Under the pieces are notes generated by a model. The model was not told the DNA's origin and made no database searches. It saw only the letters and a list, made by a program, of their open reading frames with translations. Positions 17,478 through 24,737 of a stretch of DNA of 38,300 nucleotides are shown here, piece by piece (the first letter of the stretch is position 1; every line of letters starts with the position of its first letter). This DNA comes from an uncultured Bacilli bacterium (GTDB taxonomy: Bacteria > Bacillota_I > Bacilli_A > RF39 > UBA660): positions 1-38,300 of the forward strand of contig CALVVB010000007.1 of NCBI GenBank assembly GCA_944363735.1, written 5' to 3'. A program made the position numbers and the translations under genes.

Positions 17478-18006
17478 TCAATATACTGAAGATTGGTTAC
17501 CAATTAAAGGAATTCAAAATGGTTATATTATCTGTGAAGGAAAACAAAGAGTTACTGGAGTTAAAATTACTCCTCGTAATATCTTTATTCTTGATGAACA
17601 GGCTCAAGATAATGTCTTGATTAGTCTTAAAAACTTTTATAATATGATAGATTTTGAGTTTTGGTTGGTAGTTGCAGATAGACCTGTAGATATATCTGTT
17701 TATATGTCACAATTGCAACTTTTATATAATGATGCTACTTCTCCTGCAATTCGTAAACTTATATTACAAGATATAGATAAGGGTAATACTTTTGTTAATA
17801 ATAGTATTGTTGATACCGAGTATTACATTATGTTTAAAGATACTAGTGAAGATGTTTTACAGAAAAGAGTTAGAATGCTTATTAATGGTCTTGCAAGTTG
17901 TGGTCTTAATGCTTCACAAGTTAGTAATGATGACTTAAGAATAGTTTTAGAGAATTTCTTAAATGGGGGAGTTAATACAGAGTTTGGGACGGTGATGCCT
18001 GTATGA
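17446..18006 (+). CDS. VirB4 N-terminal domain as a separate protein
   Basis: 186 residues from the ATG at 17,446 (GGTG 8 nt before). An in-frame GTG at 17,437, 5 nt after AAAGG, is an equally possible start. The sequence matches the front part of Gram-positive VirB4/TraE-type proteins: a WLPIKGIQNGYIICEG start, a strand in which the ligand-binding domain is described by ITPRNIFILDE, then LKNFYNMIDFEFWLVV. It has no ATP-binding motif. It ends with a 4-nt overlap (ATGA) with the ATPase gene, so the usual single VirB4 polypeptide is split in two, coupled genes here. The two products probably form one complex. Confidence 0.65.
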   Translation: MSKISQKKVSSQYTEDWLPIKGIQNGYIICEGKQRVTGVKITPRNIFILDEQAQDNVLISLKNFYNMIDFEFWLVVADRPVDISVYMSQLQLLYNDATSPAIRKLILQDIDKGNTFVNNSIVDTEYYIMFKDTSEDVLQKRVRMLINGLASCGLNASQVSNDDLRIVLENFLNGGVNTEFGTVMPV

Positions 18007-19793
18007 GTATAAGTATTAAAAGTCAATTAGCTCCTAAAGGGCTACAATTTTATCCTAGTGATTTCTTTATCAGTGATAAGTATGCAACTATTCTTTCAGT
18101 TATATCTTATCCAAGATTCATCGCTCCAGGATATTTATCTACTCTTACATCTATGAGTGGTATTAAAATAGTTATTAAACATATTCCTGTACCGTTTAGT
18201 ACTATGTCTAAAATGATTAATAGACAAGTTGCAGATTTAAGAGAAAAATATCGTCAAGAAAAAGATCAAACGGCTAAAGAAAGTATTAGACAGGATGCTG
18301 AAAGTTTAGAGTCTTTTGTATCAATGTTAGCATCTAGTCAGTCTCGTATCTTTGACTTTCAAATGCATATTATGATAAATGCTGATACTAAAGAAGATCT
18401 AGAGCTTAAAAAAGTTAATGTTAAAAATTATCTAGATGCAATGGAGTTAAGAGCAGTATCTCTTAGATTTGAACAAGAAAAAGTCTTAAAAAGTATATTA
18501 CCAATATTTCCTAGTCAAGATATAGAAGAAAGAGTTGGTACACCTATTCCTTCTCCTACAATTGCAGCAATGTATCCTTTTATCTTTGATAGTATTAAAG
18601 ATCCAGGATTATCTGTTTTACTTGGAGTAGATTTCTCTGGTGGGGTAATTCTATTTAATCAATTCTTATATCAAATTAGAAAAGAAAATAATAGAAATAA
18701 TGCTAATATGATTATTCTTGGTACTTCTGGTAGTGGTAAATCTACTGCTGCTAAATTACTTTTAAGAACACATATTAGAAATGGTTGTCAGATAGTTGCA
18801 ATTGACCCTGAAAACGAATTAGAAGAGATGACTAGAACCTTTGGAGGAGATGTTGTTGATATCGGTAAAGGTGGAGAGTATGGTCTTATTAATCCATTAG
18901 AGGTTATTATTGATGCCGATGATGAAGAGATAAGTCAAGGATTAGGTTATACTGTACTTACTCGTACTTTACAATCATTAAGGGCTTTTATGAAGTATTA
19001 TGATCCATCTATAGAAGAAGATGTTTTAAATATGTTTAGTGAAATTGTTCAAGATACATATAAACGTTTTGGAATAGATTTTAATACTGATTTTTCTAAA
19101 TTTACATCAGCTGATTATCCAACTTTCTCTGATGTTTATGCTACTATTAAAGGTAGACTTATGTCTTTAACAGAACAAACTAGAGAAAAAGATATTATAC
19201 AAACATTAGAGTTAAAAATTAGACCTTTAATTAAAGAATTAAAATTCTATTTTGATGGTAAGACTACTATAACTGCTGATAGTGATTTTATGGTATTTAA
19301 TATAAAAGAATTTATGAATTCTGATACTAATATTAGAAATGCTTTATTCTTTAATGTATTAAAATATGCTTGGGGACTTTGTCTTGATGCTGATGTTAAT
19401 ACAATACTTATGGTTGATGAAGCACATGTGTTACTTGGTACTAATAATGAACAAGGAGCTGATTTCCTTGCGCAAGTACAAAGACGTGCTCGTAAATATA
19501 ATACTGGTACAATAATTATTACACAACAACCAAGTGATTTTTCTAGTCCTACTATTATTACTCAAGGTAAAGCAATATTTGATAACTCATCATATTATCT
19601 TGTTATGGGACTTAGAAAACAGGCAGTTGAAGATTTGTCATTACTAATAGACTTAAACGAAAATGAGAAGGATAGTATAAAACGCTATTCACAGGGCGAG
19701 GCATTATTCGTTTGTGGTAATAGAAGAATGAGAATAAATGTTGTTGTTACACAAGAAGAATTAGAATCATTTGGTAGTGCAGGAGGATTTTAG
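18003..19793 (+). CDS. VirB4-like T4SS ATPase
   Basis: 596 residues. Walker A GTSGSGKST is at residues 240-248 and Walker B TILMVDEAH at 467-475, followed by QVQRRARKYNTGTIIITQQ, the conserved arginine-rich and sensor region of the VirB4/TraC group. VirB4 is the main energising ATPase of all T4SSs, at the cytoplasmic face of the channel. Residues 1-220 are the remainder of the N-terminal domain, whose first part is encoded by the preceding gene. A coiled segment lies near 75-105 (ADLREKYRQEKDQTAKES). Confidence 0.9.
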   Translation: MSISIKSQLAPKGLQFYPSDFFISDKYATILSVISYPRFIAPGYLSTLTSMSGIKIVIKHIPVPFSTMSKMINRQVADLREKYRQEKDQTAKESIRQDAESLESFVSMLASSQSRIFDFQMHIMINADTKEDLELKKVNVKNYLDAMELRAVSLRFEQEKVLKSILPIFPSQDIEERVGTPIPSPTIAAMYPFIFDSIKDPGLSVLLGVDFSGGVILFNQFLYQIRKENNRNNANMIILGTSGSGKSTAAKLLLRTHIRNGCQIVAIDPENELEEMTRTFGGDVVDIGKGGEYGLINPLEVIIDADDEEISQGLGYTVLTRTLQSLRAFMKYYDPSIEEDVLNMFSEIVQDTYKRFGIDFNTDFSKFTSADYPTFSDVYATIKGRLMSLTEQTREKDIIQTLELKIRPLIKELKFYFDGKTTITADSDFMVFNIKEFMNSDTNIRNALFFNVLKYAWGLCLDADVNTILMVDEAHVLLGTNNEQGADFLAQVQRRARKYNTGTIIITQQPSDFSSPTIITQGKAIFDNSSYYLVMGLRKQAVEDLSLLIDLNENEKDSIKRYSQGEALFVCGNRRMRINVVVTQEELESFGSAGGF

Positions 19794-19819
19794 TAAGAAC
19801 GTAGAAAGGCAGTGGTATT

Positions 19820-21610
19820 ATGATAGAAGAAGATAGGAGAAAATGTAAAAAAAAGAAAAATAATAAAGATGGTAAAGAGAGTATAGATGTTTCTTCTTCT
19901 AAAACAGTGCTTATTTTTAAGCTTGTTGTAATAGCATTTGTCTTTTCTTCTTTTTTAGTATTATCAGTATCTTTTGTTAATAAAAATAAAATAGATAATA
20001 TTTTATTTGTTGATAATTCTGTTGCTTATAGTGATGCTGCAGAAGAGTATTATGATAGATTAGATAATGTATATAATGAATATAATAGTTCTAATAAAGA
20101 ATTTTCTAAATTAATTATTACTTCTACTTTTTCTATTTTATGTTTTCATATAGAAGGTTTTTCTTATCAAGATATGACAGAAGATAGGATGAGAGAAGTT
20201 GCAGATTTAATGCTTGATGAAGCTGAAAATGAAGATGGTAGTATTACCTATACTAAAAAAGGAAAAGAAGCTGCTAAAGAGAGTTTGGTTAATTATTTTA
20301 AAGAAATCGATTCTACTTTATTAGATGTTACTTGTGAAAGAATGGCTGAAGATGTTTTTGAGTATGTTGAAGCATATTTAGAATTTATTGGAGAAGAAGA
20401 GGAAGAAGAATCTTCATCTTCTTGTGATGGTAATTCTTATTGGTGGCCTATTGGTAGTGCGGAAACTACTACTGAAAATGGTGTTACTTTTGCTAGTGGA
20501 GATCCAGTACCTTCTACTATAACTGCTACTTTTGCAGGAAATGATTCTGTTCATAATGGCAATCATGGGGCGATTGATATTTCTAATGGTAATGGTGTTG
20601 GTGGTACTAATATAATTGCTGCTAAAGATGGAATTGTAATTTATCCTACAAGTGCAGAGCTAACTCAGTTTGCTGATAATGGATATGTAGGTAATCCTGA
20701 AGGTGGTGGCTTTGGTAACTATGTGGTTATTCAGCATTCTGATGGTAATTATACTTATTATGCTCATATGGCTCAAAATAGCATTACAGTTATGGCTGGT
20801 GATAATGTTAGACAGGGGCAAGTAATTGGTAAAATGGGACATTCTGGTAGTTCTACAGGAACTCATTTACATTTTGAGGTTAGAGCAGGTGGTAATTCTC
20901 ATTCAAATAGAGTTGATCCTTTAGAATATGTTAGCATTGATAATCCTCGCCCTGGTTGTGTTGATTTCTCATTAACTTCAACATCCTTATCAAAACAGGA
21001 ATTTATTTCTAAAATGGAAGCATATTGTACTAATAGTGGTAATAGTGATTTCTGTACTAATTTTTCGAATCATGCTGGAGAAGTTTATGATGTATCAATT
21101 GATTCAGGTGTTAATCCTGAACTTGTAGTAGTAACAGCAGGAACAGAACAAGGATGGCGTAAATGTGGTGGCCTTTATAACTTTTGGGGGATTGGTATAC
21201 CAAATGGTGCAGGTTGTAGTGCTGGGCCTCAGTTAACTTCTCTTGCCGCAGGAATTAGAGAATATGCTAGTACTTTAGCTGCTTACCAACCTGGTGGTAG
21301 CTCTGCATCTATGATTGAACAAAGAAATCAACAAAGAGAAGAAGCTGGTTGCGATGATGCAGGTCATGGGCCTCCTGGAAGTTTAGCAGGAATGCAGTCT
21401 GTTTATTCTTGGGTAGGTGATTATCGTTATAATCCTGGAAGTTCTTCTTTAGGAGGATGTTACTATTTAAATATAATTTATGGTGCTAATTATTGTAATA
21501 CTGTTCCATCTGGTAATAATGTTCCAACAACTGTTTGTGAACAAAATGATTATACTGCTTGGCAGTTACAGGAAAAGTTAGAACTTAGAAATGCAATATT
21601 TGGTTTATAG
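19820..21610 (+). CDS. Bifunctional wall hydrolase: M23 peptidase plus glucosaminidase-like domain
   Basis: 596 residues: basic N terminus, one membrane anchor (29-53), a helical region, then two enzyme domains outside. The LytM/M23 zinc peptidase has HxxxD at 249-253 (HGAID), His316 (YAHM) and HLH at 349-351 (THLHFEV). The C-terminal part (about 395-560) looks like a GH73/lysozyme-type glucosaminidase, with AGTEQGW (probable catalytic Glu443) and YNFWGIG. It fills the VirB1 role: opening peptidoglycan so that the T4SS can pass the thick wall. An acidic linker (EEEEEE near 192-197) separates anchor and enzyme. The gene lies 26 nt after virB4. Confidence 0.85.
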   Translation: MIEEDRRKCKKKKNNKDGKESIDVSSSKTVLIFKLVVIAFVFSSFLVLSVSFVNKNKIDNILFVDNSVAYSDAAEEYYDRLDNVYNEYNSSNKEFSKLIITSTFSILCFHIEGFSYQDMTEDRMREVADLMLDEAENEDGSITYTKKGKEAAKESLVNYFKEIDSTLLDVTCERMAEDVFEYVEAYLEFIGEEEEEESSSSCDGNSYWWPIGSAETTTENGVTFASGDPVPSTITATFAGNDSVHNGNHGAIDISNGNGVGGTNIIAAKDGIVIYPTSAELTQFADNGYVGNPEGGGFGNYVVIQHSDGNYTYYAHMAQNSITVMAGDNVRQGQVIGKMGHSGSSTGTHLHFEVRAGGNSHSNRVDPLEYVSIDNPRPGCVDFSLTSTSLSKQEFISKMEAYCTNSGNSDFCTNFSNHAGEVYDVSIDSGVNPELVVVTAGTEQGWRKCGGLYNFWGIGIPNGAGCSAGPQLTSLAAGIREYASTLAAYQPGGSSASMIEQRNQQREEAGCDDAGHGPPGSLAGMQSVYSWVGDYRYNPGSSSLGGCYYLNIIYGANYCNTVPSGNNVPTTVCEQNDYTAWQLQEKLELRNAIFGL

Positions 21611-21624
21611 GAGGTGGTTTTGAT

Positions 21625-22149
21625 ATGAATAAAACAACTAAAATTGAAATAATTATTATTATTTTATTAATTGCTATATTTGGTATTAGTTTTATATATA
21701 TGAAGACTACTGAAATAAAAAGTGAAGAGGAGAAGATAAATACAGAAGTTATAGCTCTTGCTGATGTTAATCGCTTTTTTACGATAGATTCAGCTGTTGC
21801 TAAATATTTTTCTTATATAACTTCTAAAAATAGTGAATATATTTTACAAGTATTAGATAAAGATTATGTAGAAAAAAATAATATAACATCTTCTAATATA
21901 TATAATTTTGTAGGTAATTATGATATGAATATAAAAAGTGATTTAGAAGAAGCTTATCAAGTTAGTTCTTATAAAAATGTTTATAAATATTATGTTAAAG
22001 TAGCGCTTAAATTAGAGACTTTATATGATTCAACTTTACAAGATTATGTTTATTATATAGTTACTATTAATGAAAATGAGTTAACTTTTGCTATTGAAAC
22101 TATCTCTAGTAATATATATGATCATAAAGTAAAAGGGGATGATTCATAA
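21625..22149 (+). CDS. Small membrane-anchored protein, VirB8-like candidate 1
   Basis: 174 residues: one N-terminal helix (about 8-26) and a soluble outer domain of ~145 residues with helix-then-strand character (KYFSYITSKNSEYILQVL followed later by beta-rich segments), as in NTF2-fold VirB8/TcpC proteins. There is no clear sequence signature, so the call rests on size, topology and position between the wall hydrolases. A TAGGAGGTGG ribosome site supports the start. It overlaps the next gene by 1 nt. Confidence 0.45.
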   Translation: MNKTTKIEIIIIILLIAIFGISFIYMKTTEIKSEEEKINTEVIALADVNRFFTIDSAVAKYFSYITSKNSEYILQVLDKDYVEKNNITSSNIYNFVGNYDMNIKSDLEEAYQVSSYKNVYKYYVKVALKLETLYDSTLQDYVYYIVTINENELTFAIETISSNIYDHKVKGDDS

Positions 22150-22616
22150 TGGTAAGAAATGTTAAAATAATTATATTCATAGTATTTGTCTTTCTAATTG
22201 CTTTTTTTATCTTTAGAAATATAAGAGGAGTGGAAGAAGCTTCTAGGAATCTCCCTAGTAATGAACAGTTAGAAGAGTTTAGTAATGTGTCCCCTAAAAG
22301 TTCTGTTAATAGTTATGAAGTTAAAGATATTCCTGATAGGGAACTTGCTACTATATATTATAATCATTTTAAAGACTTAATTATTAATAATGAAGAAGAA
22401 GCATATAAAAGACTTAGGAATAAAGACGATACAACATTAGCTAAATTTGAAGAATTAAAGAGTAGTTTAACTAATAATTATTATGGTAATAAAGTAGTTA
22501 GTTATAGAATATCTAAAAATAATGAAAAGTCCATTTATAGAATTGAAAATAGTGATAAAAAGACAATTATATTTTATGTAGATGCAGTTTTTAAATATGA
22601 AGTAGATATTGTTTAG
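22149..22616 (+). CDS. Small membrane-anchored protein, VirB8-like candidate 2
   Basis: 155 residues with one N-terminal helix (about 5-23) and an outer domain starting DIPDRELATIYYNHFKDLI, then beta-rich segments. The layout is the same as the preceding protein (anchor, helices, strands), so the two may be distant paralogues and may form a heteromer. They share a 1-nt overlap (TAATG), so translation is coupled. VirB8-like identity is tentative; a lipid- or wall-binding role is equally possible. Confidence 0.4.
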   Translation: MVRNVKIIIFIVFVFLIAFFIFRNIRGVEEASRNLPSNEQLEEFSNVSPKSSVNSYEVKDIPDRELATIYYNHFKDLIINNEEEAYKRLRNKDDTTLAKFEELKSSLTNNYYGNKVVSYRISKNNEKSIYRIENSDKKTIIFYVDAVFKYEVDIV

Positions 22617-22639
22617 TTGATAGTAAAGGTGGTGGTAAA

Positions 22640-23980
22640 ATGCCAGAAGAAATTGAAAACTTGGAAGATGAAAATAATGTAAATGAACAGGGGAATTCTT
22701 CTTCTAAATCATCACCTAGTAGTGCTGCTAGTAAAGCAGCTAGTAATATTATAGATTTTAATAAGTATAAAAGTAGAAAAAATAATAAAGCTAATATTGA
22801 TTCTAGCTCTGCTAAAAATAAATCTGGTAATAATCTTAAATCAACTATTCCTAAAAAGGGAAGCAGTGCTATTAATGGATTAAAGAATAAAGCTACTAAT
22901 GCAATGTTAGATAAAGTATCTAATGTTCATCCGGCTTTAAAAGCTCTAAGTGTTCTTAATAATATTAATAATGCTAGAAAAGCTAAAAAAGCTGCTAAAG
23001 CTGAAAAGTCAGAAAATGCAACTGCTAATGGTGAGGCTAGTGATAATAAAAGTAGCGAAAATACTACTAATACTACATCCTCTAATACAGATGATGGAAC
23101 TTTAAATGAATCTTTAAATCCTTTAAGTTCTATTTCTAATTTTAAAGATAGTATATTGGGAAACTTCAGTTTTTTTGGTCACATTTCTTTACCAAAAAAA
23201 ATTACTATAATAGGAATTGTTTTATTATCTGCTTCATTACTTTTAGGAGTAATACCATTGCTTATAATTTTTGGAGCTTTTAGTGGCCTTTTTGGTGCAG
23301 ATGAAATAACAGCAAGTGGAGGTACTGGTAATATTGATTATGGTGAATATGTATTATCTTCAGAAGGTGATGAAATATTACATCAGCCTCTTGATGAGTT
23401 TTTATCTTCAAAAGGTACTAGTTTAGAAGCATTTAATAATTTAATTGCTTCTAATGTAGAGAAGAATGGTTATGGTACACGTGAAGGTGTTGTAACTGCA
23501 GCTGTTACCTTAATTGCAGAACTTGGAAATAATTATAATGTTAAAGTCCCTTATTTTTGGGGAGGTGGACATGCTGATGGAGTTGTTGATGGTGCTTTAG
23601 GTTATTGGGGAAGCACACAGTGTCATACTTATGCTAATGGTCAATCCTATAACTATTGTGGACTAGATTGTTCTGGTTTTGTTCCTTGGGCAATTAAAAA
23701 TGGCGGATTTAATATTACACCTTTAGTTACTGGTGGTTTTCAAAGTTTACCTGGGGCAGAACGTGTTTCTTTAACAAATAGTGCTGTTTTACAACCAGGA
23801 GATTTATTGGAATCAAGTGGGCATGTAATATTAATAGTAGGAGTAGATGAGAATAATTATATATGTGCTGAAGCGGCAGGAAATGAAACAGGAGTATTGT
23901 TTTCTACTCATCCTTTTAATGCTTCTGGATATTGGGGGGTTAATATGGAAGGATTCTATAATACACGTGCAAGGAGCTAA
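22640..23980 (+). CDS. NlpC/P60 wall hydrolase with long disordered N-terminal tail
   Basis: 446 residues. The first ~185 are low-complexity, rich in Ser, Asn, Lys and Ala, and predicted cytoplasmic. One membrane helix follows (188-215). The outer C-terminal domain is an NlpC/P60 cysteine peptidase: Cys344 in GLDCSGFV, His395 in SGHVILIV, and a preceding PYFWGGGH pattern. This family cuts peptide stems of peptidoglycan. With the M23/glucosaminidase protein it gives the cluster two wall-opening enzymes, as in Gram-positive T4SSs. The long cytoplasmic tail is unusual for a wall hydrolase and could contact the ATPases. Confidence 0.85.
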   Translation: MPEEIENLEDENNVNEQGNSSSKSSPSSAASKAASNIIDFNKYKSRKNNKANIDSSSAKNKSGNNLKSTIPKKGSSAINGLKNKATNAMLDKVSNVHPALKALSVLNNINNARKAKKAAKAEKSENATANGEASDNKSSENTTNTTSSNTDDGTLNESLNPLSSISNFKDSILGNFSFFGHISLPKKITIIGIVLLSASLLLGVIPLLIIFGAFSGLFGADEITASGGTGNIDYGEYVLSSEGDEILHQPLDEFLSSKGTSLEAFNNLIASNVEKNGYGTREGVVTAAVTLIAELGNNYNVKVPYFWGGGHADGVVDGALGYWGSTQCHTYANGQSYNYCGLDCSGFVPWAIKNGGFNITPLVTGGFQSLPGAERVSLTNSAVLQPGDLLESSGHVILIVGVDENNYICAEAAGNETGVLFSTHPFNASGYWGVNMEGFYNTRARS

Positions 23981-23983
23981 AAT

Positions 23984-24673
23984 ATGAAAAGTAAGTGTTT
24001 GATATTAGTATTTTTAATTTTTATGATGTGTGGTTGTACTGCTGAAGTTAATCTTGATATAAGTGATAATAAAATAAAAGAAAGTGTAGATATTACTTTT
24101 TATCAAAATGCCCTTTATCCTAAAGATATTATAAAGTCATCTTTTAGAAATTATATTCCCGTGTATGCAAAAAATTTAATTGTTGATACTATGCCTGATG
24201 AACCTTTAGAAGGGATTAATTATTATACAAAAAAAGAAACAGATTTAGGTAATGGGTATAAATTTAATTATAGTTATGATTTTAATATAAATGAATATAA
24301 GAATGCTAGAACAGTTAAGGATGGTTTTAGATCTTATAATATTTCTTTTAATCGAGATGATCATACTATATCTTTATTTGCTGAAGGTACTTTATTATAC
24401 TTTAATGAATATCCAGAATTAGAAGAAGTTAAATTAAATATTAAAACAGATTATTTAGTTAGAGAAAATAATGCTGATGAAGTAAATGGTAATGTTTATA
24501 CTTGGATATTAGAAAAAGATGATTCTAATACTATTAATATGTTAATAGATACTAGTGATGTTGTTAAAAAGGTAGATAATACTAATATAATTATTATTGG
24601 TTCTATAATAGTTGTGATAATTTTTATATTTTTGCTGTTAGTGTTAAAAAACATAAAAAATAATAAAATATAA
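23984..24673 (+). CDS. Lipoprotein with C-terminal membrane helix
   Basis: 229 residues. A lipoprotein signal ends in MMCGC, with Cys18 as the probable lipidated residue. The middle is an extracellular beta-rich domain of ~175 residues. A second membrane helix lies at the C terminus (about 201-222), followed by a basic tail. It starts 3 nt after the NlpC/P60 gene, behind AAGGAG. It would be held to the outer membrane face at both ends. Function unknown; by position it is part of the T4SS set. A promoter for virD4 follows it. Confidence 0.6.
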   Translation: MKSKCLILVFLIFMMCGCTAEVNLDISDNKIKESVDITFYQNALYPKDIIKSSFRNYIPVYAKNLIVDTMPDEPLEGINYYTKKETDLGNGYKFNYSYDFNINEYKNARTVKDGFRSYNISFNRDDHTISLFAEGTLLYFNEYPELEEVKLNIKTDYLVRENNADEVNGNVYTWILEKDDSNTINMLIDTSDVVKKVDNTNIIIIGSIIVVIIFIFLLLVLKNIKNNKI

Positions 24674-24684
24674 TTAAAAATTTG

Positions 24685-24713
24685 TTTTCAAATTAGTAAA
24701 ATACTGGTATAAT
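24685..24713 (+). promoter_or_regulatory. Promoter before the coupling-protein gene
   Basis: TTTTCA (24685-24690), 17 nt spacer, then an extended -10, TGGTATAAT (-10 box at 24708-24713). The TTTTCAAATT start is shared with the promoter at the head of the cluster (71-80). The ATG of the coupling protein is 24 nt downstream behind GAGGGG. Confidence 0.65.
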
Positions 24714-24737
24714 AAGCGTTGAAATGAGGGGATTATT

